A DNA stretch of 64,000 nucleotides. Source: Nitzschia sp. DOCU1. Lineage: Eukaryota; Bacillariophyta; Bacillariophyceae; Bacillariales; Bacillariaceae. Positions 54,920 to 64,000 of the stretch are shown piece by piece; within the stretch, counting starts at the first letter, position 1, and each line of letters begins with the position of its first letter. Under the pieces are notes generated by a model. It was not told the origin of the DNA. It worked only from the letters and a program-made list of their open reading frames with translations, and made no database searches. Where the stretch lies: positions 682,001 through 746,000 of the forward strand of contig OX595998.1 of NCBI GenBank assembly GCA_951394045.1, in the 5' to 3' direction. The position numbers and the translations under genes are program-made.

Positions 54920-57262
54920 ATGAACTCGGCGAGTCGAATGAAGACTATCCCGCGTAAATCTCCGAGTTATATGCATTCGCAACATGTGCCGTTGAAACAA
55001 GAGGCCCGGGAGTCGTCGTCGTTGCCCTACTCTTCAAGAAATTCGGATAATTATCGCGTCAATGGCAAGGGCATGTGGCGAGCCTGGACCAGGAGTTTCG
55101 ATACGCCCATGCTGGCGTTGCTGGATCTATTCGACAATGCAGTAGACGCCAGCTGGACGTTGCTCGAACGCAACAATCGCGACGGAATCCTTCAAATTGC
55201 AAGTCCCAAGAAGCCCCGGATCCATGTGGATCTCGATAAACGTGGGGGGAACCGTGGCATCGTGATCCGCAATTCTTGTGCTCATACCCTCCCTTCTTTG
55301 AGCGACGTCCTGGAAGTGTATAAGTCCGACAAAGGCGCGGCCGATATTGGCGAAAATGGTATCGGAATCAAGCATGCCTGTGCCTCTCTTTCGGGACTAT
55401 CCTTTGTCTTTACGAAAACCAAGGATCATTTCAGCATGGGTGTGTTGATGGAAGCCCTCCAGCGGGAAGAAGGGATCGTTTTGCCTAGTGTGCAGTTCGA
55501 ATTGGAGGAGGACCTCGAAACAGCAATCCGAGCGCTGGCAGAGGAGCAGCCTCACATTTGGGGACTGGCACTCAAGGAATACGGTGCCTACGAGGGTGCC
55601 GATAATCCATTGGAGAATGGAATTTTGAGTTGTGTCGACCATTTCCATGACATGGTGACCGTAACCCCCTGGAAGGACTGTGAAAATGTCTTCGCGGTAG
55701 TGTTGACCTCTCTTCGCCATGCATCCTATGAAAAGGGACAGGATGTGGTTGATCTTACAGCTGATGGTGCGGAAGAACAGGACGAATCCGTCAAGCGTGG
55801 GGAATCCATCCTCAAGGAACTAAAGCAAGATCTTCCCAGGTTATACCTGCACTTGCATCATCTTGAAATCCGGATTCAAAATGATCTCGTGGAGGGTGCA
55901 TACTGGGAAAAACGATTGGTCGAGCTCAGCCAATTCAATGTCGAGATCGACCCTTCCAAGTCGTGGAGAGAATACGGGCCTGGCTGGTATCGGGATCCTA
56001 TTACCTCTGACCAGAACAAAAGGACCGTTCGGTTTTTTGCAGGATTCGATCCTCATCGCTGCGTTGACACGATGGAGTCTGATGAGGACATGAACTCCAA
56101 GCCAAGGGCGAAAGGAGATAGATCCAACAAGATGAAAAAAGCCCCTCCTGCTCCTAAGAAGCCTGTTTCTTCGGCCTTGATGGTTTACATGTATAGTCGA
56201 GAGTCAGGACGTCTCATTAAGGTGCAGAACGATCCAAGAAGTCACTTTGGGCTTACTGCGGGATCATCAGACTTCAAACAAGGCCTAACGGTCATTTTGG
56301 ACGACTACAACGGCACGTTGCCCCTCAATCCGACAAAACAGGATACCGCCTTTGGACACACGGAGCACGGGAGAACCCATGCAGAAAATCTCCAGGAATG
56401 GACTTCTGCAATCACTCATTTCTTCTGGACGTATAGTTTTGAGCAGAGTTTCAATTCGAAATTGGCCTTGACCTCTGCAGTGGGAGCCTCGAAGGCAACT
56501 CTGGTCGAGGTTTTTGGTGGGGGAAATCCGAGTTTTTCGCCGACTCCTCTCAGCCGGGGGCCCTTTATCACATATGACAATTTGTCCTTTGCGATTCAGC
56601 ACCATGGTGCTATGTCGTCTCTCCGCACCCGTGGGCCGGCAAGGAAAAGCGTTGAAGTAAGGATCGGAAATCCGTCTGACTACAAACGTATTGTTCGTCT
56701 GAACTTGGCCGCCGCTGCCACAACCTACGCAAATGCGACTTCAAAAACTACCCCAAAGCGGAAAAAGGATAATAACTCATGTGACACATCTCCCTCTGCG
56801 AAGCGCACCAAAATGGACAATGGGGCAAAACTGCATAAAATGCTAGAGGACAAGACGGAGGAATTTGAACTTCTGACCCAGGAACGCGACGATTACATTC
56901 AACGAGCTGAGAAGCTTTCAAAGGAAAACAAAGCCTTGAAACGAGAAGCGAAAAAGATGAGTGCCGAGCTAGCGGAGGCCCAGGAAGCAAATAAGCAACT
57001 CCATCGCCAAATGAAGAAACTTTCGTCGTCGCGCGCCATTGTAAGCCCATCAAGAAGTATCAATGCAGATGGTGCTGGTAATGATGACAACAAGAAATTG
57101 AAGGAACGTGGAGACAAGTACAAAAAACTTTCGGTTTTCTATAAAGATCAGTCCACTGCATACAAGAAGAAAGTGGATGAGCTGAGCATTGAAAAGTGCA
57201 CCCTCGAGGAGCGTATCGCTTCTCTTCTTACGGTTGACTGCCTGTCTGGCGACGAAGTATAA
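54920..57262 (+). CDS. GHKL (Hsp90-like) ATPase-domain protein, MORC-like
   Basis: 780 residues in one exon. After a polar N-terminus, residues 45-160 carry a GHKL fold: MLALLDLFDNAVDAS corresponds to the N box (ELxDNAxDA), with the usual Glu replaced by Asp, and IGENGIGIKHACASLS is the lid region. The intervening D-x-G-x-G element is not recognisable (IRNSCAH). A middle region with VDPSKSWREYGPGWYRDP and FAGFDPHR, and a later segment (LMVYMYSRESGRLIK, then NGTLPLNPTKQD), resemble the S5-like part of MORC proteins. Residues about 630-770 are a coiled coil. MORC ATPases compact chromatin. The altered nucleotide motifs make activity uncertain. CW and PHD domains are not seen. Confidence 0.72.
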   Translation: MNSASRMKTIPRKSPSYMHSQHVPLKQEARESSSLPYSSRNSDNYRVNGKGMWRAWTRSFDTPMLALLDLFDNAVDASWTLLERNNRDGILQIASPKKPRIHVDLDKRGGNRGIVIRNSCAHTLPSLSDVLEVYKSDKGAADIGENGIGIKHACASLSGLSFVFTKTKDHFSMGVLMEALQREEGIVLPSVQFELEEDLETAIRALAEEQPHIWGLALKEYGAYEGADNPLENGILSCVDHFHDMVTVTPWKDCENVFAVVLTSLRHASYEKGQDVVDLTADGAEEQDESVKRGESILKELKQDLPRLYLHLHHLEIRIQNDLVEGAYWEKRLVELSQFNVEIDPSKSWREYGPGWYRDPITSDQNKRTVRFFAGFDPHRCVDTMESDEDMNSKPRAKGDRSNKMKKAPPAPKKPVSSALMVYMYSRESGRLIKVQNDPRSHFGLTAGSSDFKQGLTVILDDYNGTLPLNPTKQDTAFGHTEHGRTHAENLQEWTSAITHFFWTYSFEQSFNSKLALTSAVGASKATLVEVFGGGNPSFSPTPLSRGPFITYDNLSFAIQHHGAMSSLRTRGPARKSVEVRIGNPSDYKRIVRLNLAAAATTYANATSKTTPKRKKDNNSCDTSPSAKRTKMDNGAKLHKMLEDKTEEFELLTQERDDYIQRAEKLSKENKALKREAKKMSAELAEAQEANKQLHRQMKKLSSSRAIVSPSRSINADGAGNDDNKKLKERGDKYKKLSVFYKDQSTAYKKKVDELSIEKCTLEERIASLLTVDCLSGDEV

Positions 57263-57489
57263 ATTTCCTATTAATACATCGCTTTGGCCCAGCTCCGTCG
57301 ATACATTCGACATCGTACTACTTGCAGTCATAGTGCTGTCTGCTCGCACGAGCTGGGTGATGCAAGAACAAAAGATAAGAAATAACACGATGCTTGCTAT
57401 AACGCTTAAACACTCAGCACATCGGCCTGTATCTGCGAGAAGACGAAGCAGACGATGTTTCACCAATTCGAATCTTCAGCGAAGGAAAA

Positions 57490-58711
57490 TTACGCAAGCA
57501 TTGCTTCGAGGGTGGAAATGTCAATGACTTTGCGGTTAGCACCTGCGGTACCTGCCATGAGAGCCTTAAATTGAGCATTTGCGTCCTTAGCGTCAATGAC
57601 CTCATATTCCGGAACGACGTTGTGAGCAGCACAGAAGTCCAACATTTCTTGCGTTTCAGGAACACCACCAATCAAAGATCCTTCAATGGAATATCGGCTC
57701 ATAAGCATTTGGAATGCGCTGACCTGGAAAGGTTGTGGAACGCCTCCCAAGAGGACCCAAGTTCCACCAACTTTCATAGTATTGGCCATCTTAGCAATAT
57801 CATGGGGAGCCGAAACCGTATCGATAACAACATCAAAGCTGCGGGTGGCCTTGGAGAGGGCTTCGTCATTGGTGTAAACAAGGTACTCGCATCCCAGTTT
57901 ATCAGCTTCCGCCTTCTTTCTTTCGTCGCGGGAGAGGATTGTGACACTATCGACGTTCATGGCCTTTGCAAGCTTGATGGCCATTTGTCCAAGGCCTCCA
58001 AATCCGACAACGGCAACGGTCTTTCCCTTGCCTCCTCCTTTCTTCAAAATATGACGATTCAATGGCGAGAAAGTGGTGATACCAGCGCACAAGAGAACGC
58101 CAGCGTACTTCAAGTCCATACTATCAGGAATGGAGAAAACAAATCTTTCGTTGACGGTTATGGCAGAGCTGTACCCTCCGTTGGTATGGTTTCCTTCGGC
58201 CGACTTGAAATTTTCGCCTCGCCCTTCAGGGAATGGGGTTCCATACGTTTGAACCATGGCGGGACAGTGTTGCTCCAGTCCAGCCTGACACAAGTCGCAA
58301 GTTTTGCACGACTCGACCATACAACCAACCCCCACCTTGTCACCGACCTTGAAGCTGGTAACTTTATCGCCGACGGCGCGGACCACACCCGACACTTCAT
58401 GTCCGGGGGCGAGAGGGAAAAAGCTCATTCCCCAATCTCCGTTGCAAGCATGGCAATCACTGTGACACATGCCGCAGTAGTGAATATCAATTGCAACATC
58501 ATTAGGACCTGGTTCGGGACGAGCAATCTCAAAGCATCGCAGCTCTGCGCTGACATCAAACGCTCCTATTAATTACAAAATGACAAGACCGGAGGCAGTG
58601 AGGATTCAACGATTCAGACATCATCATCGGCGGCGGCAGGTTGCGCTAGTCTCAGTAGCTGCACTTACCAAGAGCCAGTGCGTTGTTCTTTCCTTCCTTG
58701 AGGGTGGCCAT
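57490..58711 (-). CDS. Zinc-dependent alcohol dehydrogenase, cinnamyl-alcohol-dehydrogenase type
   Basis: Exons 58711-58669 (15 codons, MATLKEGKNNALALG) and 58565-57490 join in phase 1 over a 103-nt GTAAGT...TAATAG intron, giving 372 residues. The catalytic zinc site is CGMCHSDCH with GHE. The structural zinc site is C-x6 to x8 ligands in CMVESCKTCDLCQAGLEQHC. The Rossmann motif is VVGFGGLGQMA, followed by ILSRDERKKAEA, where SR(D) favours NADP(H). Close in pattern to YahK/CAD-type MDR reductases acting on aldehydes and alcohols. No targeting signal seen. A complete, normal-length gene. Confidence 0.92.
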
Positions 58712-59444
58712 TTTATTTTCTCGTAACTTCTTTTCACAACTTGGAGGGGGTCAAATTTATGAGCCAATCAACATCAAACTTCCGAGATGCGATGCCGACG
58801 TTGTTTGGAAAAGAGCGAAGGAGATCAGTTTCGAGTCAAATCGAATCGAAAAGATGATGTGGTCGTTTCGTCATTTACAATCAATCCCACGTCATCGTAG
58901 AAAACTTCAACGCCGAGATGCTCTACCCACAAGTAAAAGGAGTGAATGGAGACGCAGTCGAGTAGCGCATGAATTACGTTGTGGGAACAACTTGGAGTTT
59001 GAACGAAATTTTGTACGAAATTTAGGAGCTATTTGGACTTTTGGAGAATTGAATATGCCCTCTCTTCCTCAACTACAGTTAAAAATACAGAAAAACGAAT
59101 AAGCCCCATAGCTATTTTTTATCTAACATCCGAATGGGAGTACGGCGACGGAACTAAGTCGCGGAGCGCTGTCAGATTGAGTCAGAGCGTGCGTCACGTC
59201 ACACAACATGGAAATCGTTGACCCCAACCTTGCATGTGATGTTGGTTACTTTTTGAGGACCTGTAAGCGGATACCCTGCTGACGACGGTGGTAATGGTAA
59301 TGCCATCGGAGCTACTGTATGATGGCAGATAGAGAAGGCACCGTAGGTGATAACGTTCGGTCGCTTGTTGCGAAAGAGTATGATTTGCATAGAATCAAGA
59401 CTAAACAACGTCGCTTAAACTAGAGATATCTAAAACGTGAAAAG
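58712..59444. other. Intergenic region without recognisable gene
   Basis: One open frame of about 139 codons occurs at 58683-59102 but overlaps the first exon of the dehydrogenase antisense and has no domain. Repeated TCACGTCACA-like words near 59190 are the only other feature. Confidence 0.4.
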
Positions 59445-62147
59445 TTACTGTCTGAGTATATCCTCGACTTGTACATGCCCATTCATCCAAGCTATCTTCG
59501 ATGGCATATTTCCCTCCCGACTCGTCAAGGACCTATCAGCACCCGCCTCTACCAGTAGCTTGGCACATTCGTACTGGCCCTCCGAAGCGGCCCAGTACAA
59601 AGGTGTGCATCCATTGTGGTCTTGTCGGTCCATGTTTGCGTTTCGTGCCAACAAGAGCTGCACGCTGCTGGCCCGCCCGTTAAAGGCCGCCGCATGGAGA
59701 GGGCTAAAGCCGTCGGCATTGGTTGCGTCAATATCTGCCCCATGCTCCAGAAGTATCTTTAGACAATTATCTTGCCCTCGTTCAGCCGCCTTGTGAAGTG
59801 CAGTCCATCCATCTTGATTGGTCATCTTAATATTGGCACCTTGTTCCAACAACAATACAAGACACTCCTCATGCCCGTAATCGGCTGCCAAATGCAGAGG
59901 CGTCCATCCTACTGGGTTTGCCTTGTCAACATTGGCACCATGCTGCAGCAAGAGGCGCATGCAATCCACGTTTCCGGCCAGGACGGCAGCAATCATCGGC
60001 GTATACCCATCAATGTCCATCGCATTGGGATCTGCCTTGCCCTCGAGCAATACCCGCATGCACTCGAAATGGCACTTGTCGGCAGCCTTTTGAAGGGCGG
60101 TCGAGCCCAGCTGGTCCGTGTCCTCCACTTTAGCACCATTGTCCAAAAGGACCTGAACGCAGTTCTCGTGTCCATTGCTGGCAGCCAAATGAAGAGGAGA
60201 GTTGGTTTCGCCCTCCATCTTGTTGACACTGACGCCCTTGTTAATGAGTGTAAGAAGATTTTCAAAGTGCCCATTTTGAGCCGCTAGATGAATGGGTCTA
60301 CAATGCTTCGGACTGGCCTGATCCAATGCCGGCTTGTGTTCCATCAATAATTTGGAGACTTGCGAGTGACCCTGTTCCGTTGCGAGGTGAAGAGGAGTGA
60401 ATCCCGAATCCTCAACAGCATCGACATTGGCATTGTACTCCAATAAAACTTGAACAGATTCCTCCGATCCCATGGCAGCAGCATGGTGTAGAGCCGTGTA
60501 TCCCAGTGTATCTTTAGCATTGACAGACGCACCATGTTCCAATAGTAGCCTGACGCATTCCGCATGGTCACATCGAGCGGCAATTCCAAGAGGTAGCATG
60601 CCTTCGTCGTCCTTCACGTCGACGGCGCTGAGATTGGACGGCAAAACGAATCTCAACCAGTCGTCTTCACCTGTAGCGCATGCCACGTACAATTGAGGTT
60701 TATCGCTCACCCCCCTTTCGATTACCTGCACGTTTTCTTCGCCGTCGGTTTTCTCGTCGGGTGTGTCGCCCACCGACTTGACTACTTGTTCGTCGTTGTC
60801 ACCACTAACCTTGGCCTCCTTGTCTTCAGTCATGGTCTCAACTTTAAGCTGTACGTTTCTTTTTTCATCATCGGGTTGCTCATCTTCCACCATGGTCTCA
60901 ACTGCCTTTTGAGCATCTTTTTCATCATCGGGCTGCTCGTCGGCAGTGTCGGCGTCTACCGCGGGTTGCTCATTTTGCATCGTGGCCTCATCTGCTTGTT
61001 GGGCATCTTCTTTTTCAGCATTGGGTTGCTCATCTTCCATCATGACCCGAACTGCTGGTTGAGCATCTTGTTTTTCATCATCGGGTTGCTCGTCGGCAGT
61101 CTCAACGTCTAACTCGGACACTTCCTTCTTTTCTTCTTCTTCATCATCATCATCATCATCTTGGCTGCCCGACGCCTCGGATTCGTGGAATACATGTTCT
61201 TGTTCCGTTTGATGGACAAAGTCGGTTTCAACGCCCGTCCTAGTCGACAATTCCTTGGGCGACTTGGACTCGTAATCCTGGAGACGCCTCGTGACTTGGT
61301 GACTTGTTCCAATTTGCTCGACTTGTGCCAATACACTCGTCAATTGTCCCAACCATGTAGCTTGTTCGGCACTGGATTGAATGTCCCATCGCATCATGTC
61401 CAACAACAAAGGTTGCAAATCTCTCCACGATCGTTGCGTGGCTTCTTCTAACAAGAGACACAAGTCGGGAACAAATCCATCATGCTGCTGTTGGACGTGT
61501 TTTAATTTTTCCATGTTGCGTTGCCACTTTTCTTGGAGTTCGTCCTTTGGCTTTTTGCCTTTTTGGACCGCCGCATCGACTTGGTGACGTAGCGACTCGA
61601 CCTTGGATTGATAGTGTACCAACTCGACTCGTAAACCTTCGGCCGTTTTCAAATCCGCTGAAATTCGACCGGTCAACGCGTGTTCCCATTGCACTAAATA
61701 GTCCAACACCAGTTCATAGTCAGACGATTGCCGTTCCGATTGCTTGGCAGCCTCTTGATGAATGGACAAATAGGTGGCAACGTCGTGATCTCGGACAGGG
61801 TGTTCTTCGGTAGGATTGTCGTCCGACGACTGGTCACCTACCACTGGACTTGACAATGGATTCTGCTCTGGTTGTGCATCGTCTGTAGACGACACCAATG
61901 CGGCAACATCCGTGGCAACAGCGAGTCGAGTACTAGCCACACTTTGCACTGCCTGATGATGTGCCTTGACATGTTTGATGGTAGTGTTCAGCTTTTTCAC
62001 CAAGTCCTTGTAGGATTTGGTCAATTGCACTAGATCCGGACTCCCGACGGCATAGGGAACAGGCTTGATAATATGAGTACCCGCGGCGGCTACTTTGAGC
62101 CTGGCACCGACACGAGCTTTGCGTTTGGGGGAAGATGACAAAGACAT
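59445..62147 (-). CDS. Ankyrin-repeat protein with long acidic N-terminal half
   Basis: About 900 residues from MSLSSSPKRKARVG (62147); the frame opens at 62204, 19 codons upstream. Numbering from 62204, residues 60-330 are largely helical with coiled-coil character, 330-500 are acidic and built of a degenerate repeat (VETMVEDEQPDDEK and variants, about six), and 510-919 contain about twelve ankyrin repeats of 33 residues with canonical GxTPLHxAA and LLxxGAxxxA text. It ends shortly after the last repeat. Ankyrin arrays are protein-binding scaffolds. No catalytic domain or membrane segment is visible. Single exon. Confidence 0.85.
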   Translation of the reverse strand: MSLSSSPKRKARVGARLKVAAAGTHIIKPVPYAVGSPDLVQLTKSYKDLVKKLNTTIKHVKAHHQAVQSVASTRLAVATDVAALVSSTDDAQPEQNPLSSPVVGDQSSDDNPTEEHPVRDHDVATYLSIHQEAAKQSERQSSDYELVLDYLVQWEHALTGRISADLKTAEGLRVELVHYQSKVESLRHQVDAAVQKGKKPKDELQEKWQRNMEKLKHVQQQHDGFVPDLCLLLEEATQRSWRDLQPLLLDMMRWDIQSSAEQATWLGQLTSVLAQVEQIGTSHQVTRRLQDYESKSPKELSTRTGVETDFVHQTEQEHVFHESEASGSQDDDDDDEEEEKKEVSELDVETADEQPDDEKQDAQPAVRVMMEDEQPNAEKEDAQQADEATMQNEQPAVDADTADEQPDDEKDAQKAVETMVEDEQPDDEKRNVQLKVETMTEDKEAKVSGDNDEQVVKSVGDTPDEKTDGEENVQVIERGVSDKPQLYVACATGEDDWLRFVLPSNLSAVDVKDDEGMLPLGIAARCDHAECVRLLLEHGASVNAKDTLGYTALHHAAAMGSEESVQVLLEYNANVDAVEDSGFTPLHLATEQGHSQVSKLLMEHKPALDQASPKHCRPIHLAAQNGHFENLLTLINKGVSVNKMEGETNSPLHLAASNGHENCVQVLLDNGAKVEDTDQLGSTALQKAADKCHFECMRVLLEGKADPNAMDIDGYTPMIAAVLAGNVDCMRLLLQHGANVDKANPVGWTPLHLAADYGHEECLVLLLEQGANIKMTNQDGWTALHKAAERGQDNCLKILLEHGADIDATNADGFSPLHAAAFNGRASSVQLLLARNANMDRQDHNGCTPLYWAASEGQYECAKLLVEAGADRSLTSREGNMPSKIAWMNGHVQVEDILRQ
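60720..61150 (-). repeat. Degenerate acidic codon repeats inside the ankyrin gene
   Basis: The units contain gcatct/atcatcgggttgctcatcttc-like text repeated about six times with period roughly 60-100 bp on the plus strand. They encode EDEQPDDEK-type peptides and end in a (TCA)n run near 61141-61160. Confidence 0.7.
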
Positions 62148-62654
62148 GATTATCCGTAGTAGTACTGATGAGATGAGGAATGAGTTTTTCTGGCAAACAG
62201 GCAATCAATGATGAATGAGTGGGTTCTCAAACTGGCGTTTTAGGATTTATCGGCGGCTATTGCTCACACGGAGAAAAAGACATGATGACTGACTCCTGTT
62301 CGCGGTCTCCCGACCGCGTTGGAGGGAACTTTTTCCATGGCGGGAATGGAGCGAAAGCAAGATCCAACCAAGATTGGAAAATGGGTCGTGGTGGGTGTTG
62401 GGCCCGCCCGGCGTGGACTCCAGCGAGTCGAAGATTGCGCGCGAAAACGGACGACGTACAAGCGTGATGAGTCAGTCAGTCATCTTTGCATCCGGGTGCT
62501 TTCCAAGTCAGCGAGCACGCAAGCAAAACACGTCACGCAGATCGAGTGAGGTTGGATCGAGGCTATCATCGTCGTCGACACCGACCTTCAGAATTCAATC
62601 CGATCCGGGCAAACTGTAAATACGATTGGAGACCCCAGATCGAGCGGCATCACC
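62148..62654. promoter_or_regulatory. Divergent promoter region
   Basis: About 500 bp between the ankyrin gene (minus) and the membrane-protein gene (plus). No gene supported; nothing distinctive beyond ordinary mixed sequence. Confidence 0.4.
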
Positions 62655-63548
62655 ATGACGGAAATACCCACAAAGCCCACTACCACCATGACGACGACAG
62701 ACAACTCGGCTTGGGCAAATGCAGGCGATGCCTGTCATTTCGTGACGATTTTGAGCACATTGAGCTTTGCTTTGTTGGCAGGCACTTACATGAATGATCC
62801 TTCTTTCACGCTCTTTGATTCGGTGTGGAGAAAGGAAGGATTTTGTATTACCAACCGAGATGTTCCCTACTGGAACTCGCACGACTTGTGCCTTTATTTT
62901 GATACAGTCATGGCGATTGCATCTGCAATCCTGTTTTTAGCGTGGCGTAATGATCCGGGCATGGAAAACGCCAACATCCTCTTCAAGTCGGGTATTCCAG
63001 GGGTCTTACTGCACGGTGTCGGGCATGGGGCGTTGGGCAAGGCGATTCGAGATGGAACCGCGGACGCGGAAGAAGGCTCCAAAATAATCATTGACACGGC
63101 ACTCCAAGCCAATCAGACGGCACTGCAACTTGTCATTGCAATGCTACCCCTCATGGCCTTTTGGTGGTTTCTTTCCAAAGCCAGCATGCCGACTGTACCC
63201 AATATGTATGTGACACTGGCCGCATCCATGGCATTTATTCGACAACTCTGGACACCTGCCTACCTTGGCTTTACCTATGTGCAAACGATTTTGATGTTGG
63301 AATTTTCCATCAATCAACTATTTCGTCCTCGGACGGAAAAGGATTTTGTCTACTGTTTGTATCCACTCATGGTGGGATTGCCATTGACCTTGGTGGGATG
63401 GATGGAAAGTACAATGTGCTCTACGCTTGTTCGAGATTACTTGTATGGACATTTGGTCTATGACGCTTACATTCCAGTTGCCGGCATGATTTGGTATTCT
63501 ATTGTCCATTACCAGAATGGTCAGAACAGCAAGGTCAAGCAGCTGTAA
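62655..63548 (+). CDS. Multi-pass membrane protein of unknown function
   Basis: 297 residues, start MTEIPTKPTTTMTTTDN. Hydrophobic segments lie near residues 28-45, 77-96, 108-118, 152-175, 180-205, 235-258 and 268-288, so about six or seven helices. A Gly/His motif (LLHGVGHGALG) occurs near residue 118. No signal peptide is obvious, and the short polar N-terminus is Thr-rich. I do not recognise the family. The intact frame and clear helices support a real gene. Confidence 0.72.
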   Translation: MTEIPTKPTTTMTTTDNSAWANAGDACHFVTILSTLSFALLAGTYMNDPSFTLFDSVWRKEGFCITNRDVPYWNSHDLCLYFDTVMAIASAILFLAWRNDPGMENANILFKSGIPGVLLHGVGHGALGKAIRDGTADAEEGSKIIIDTALQANQTALQLVIAMLPLMAFWWFLSKASMPTVPNMYVTLAASMAFIRQLWTPAYLGFTYVQTILMLEFSINQLFRPRTEKDFVYCLYPLMVGLPLTLVGWMESTMCSTLVRDYLYGHLVYDAYIPVAGMIWYSIVHYQNGQNSKVKQL

Positions 63549-63737
63549 ATGACCAAGTACGACCGGAGATGATTACTCTTTCGACAACCCCCAAAATGCC
63601 TCTGAAGAACACGCTTTCGACTTTGATGCAGCTCTCATTTTTGCGATTCAAAGCAACAACAACGGTTCGAATAGCTAGCTAGGGTAGCGAGGTAGCAAGT
63701 AGTGTATAAATCCCAAAAGCATAAACTATCGTCGTAG

Positions 63738-64000
63738 TTACGTACTCAGATGCCGGACCTCCTTTTTGACATATCCTCCCAAGTCACGAAACCACGGTTT
63801 TCGTTTCGTCTTGCTCTTTTGACTCGTCTTGCTGCTCTGATGGCTACTACTGTCAGACGCACCCACGAGTCGATGTTGTGGTTGACGATCTTCCTGGTCC
63901 CGTGCTCGTCCATCCATCAAACTCTCCTCGTGGCTTCCGCTTCGTGATTCCATGCCCGGCGAAGTGCTGACTCCTCGGTGCGTAGTACGAGTGGTGGATT
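63738..64000 (-). CDS. 3' part of a possible gene entering from the right edge
   Basis: The frame ends at 63738 and remains open from the Met at 63953 to the window edge (about 15 more codons: STTRTTHRGVSTSPG). It is polar, rich in Ser, Arg and Lys, and ends FRDLGGYVKKEVRHLST. Too short to assign; it could be the last exon of a longer gene or chance. Confidence 0.3.
   Translation of the reverse strand, partial: STTRTTHRGVSTSPGMESRSGSHEESLMDGRARDQEDRQPQHRLVGASDSSSHQSSKTSQKSKTKRKPWFRDLGGYVKKEVRHLST

Noticed and set aside
60693..61112. Plus-strand frame with hydrophobic repeats opposite the ankyrin gene
   Set aside because: It mirrors the acidic EDEQPDDEK repeat of the real gene on the other strand.
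1..64000. CRISPR array or bacterial operon
   Set aside because: There is no regular repeat-spacer pattern, and the gene structure is that of a eukaryotic nuclear genome.

Overview
The window looks like nuclear DNA of a stramenopile, most probably a pennate diatom. The genes are eukaryotic: GT-AG introns of roughly 65 to 195 nt, a 20S proteasome beta subunit, a mitochondrial ADP/ATP carrier, a TAZ zinc finger and a GPCR. The secreted proteins have the Pro/Thr-rich 'PTDAPT'-type linkers common in diatom extracellular proteins. I cannot name the species from sequence alone.

Layout. 1-3 kb holds an acidic low-complexity protein and a seven-helix GPCR-like receptor. 3.7-38.5 kb is an accessory region built around three paralogues of one large secreted protein, here called copies 1, 2 and 3. 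Each starts with a signal peptide and a conserved N-terminal domain. Copies 1 and 3 continue with five Cys-rich modules, each carrying an R-x-L type site, then LNR (Notch/Lin-12) repeats split by phase-1 introns, then a Pro/Ser/Thr-rich tail. I could assemble complete exon chains for copy 1 (16 exons, one in-frame TAG) and copy 3 (9 exons, intact). Copy 2 is cut by a 200-N gap and rearranged sequence. Between the copies lie mobile DNA remnants: a decayed gag-like gene, a broken hAT-like transposase, and a well preserved piggyBac element with TTAA target duplications and an accessory ORF.

39-64 kb is ordinary gene-dense sequence: proteasome beta-3, an unknown basic protein, a START/SRPBCC protein with possible plastid targeting, an ADP/ATP carrier, a TAZ zinc-finger protein, a tandem pair of multi-pass membrane proteins, a low-complexity protein, an SDR oxidoreductase divergent from a GHKL/MORC-like ATPase, a zinc alcohol dehydrogenase, a long ankyrin protein and a multi-pass membrane protein. 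A gene may enter from the right edge.

The most noteworthy items are the LNR family itself, a 6-nt microexon conserved between copies 1 and 3, the R-x-L motif in each Cys-rich module, and the two-ORF piggyBac element. All exon models are read by eye from splice consensus, frame continuity and paralogue comparison. No transcript evidence was available.
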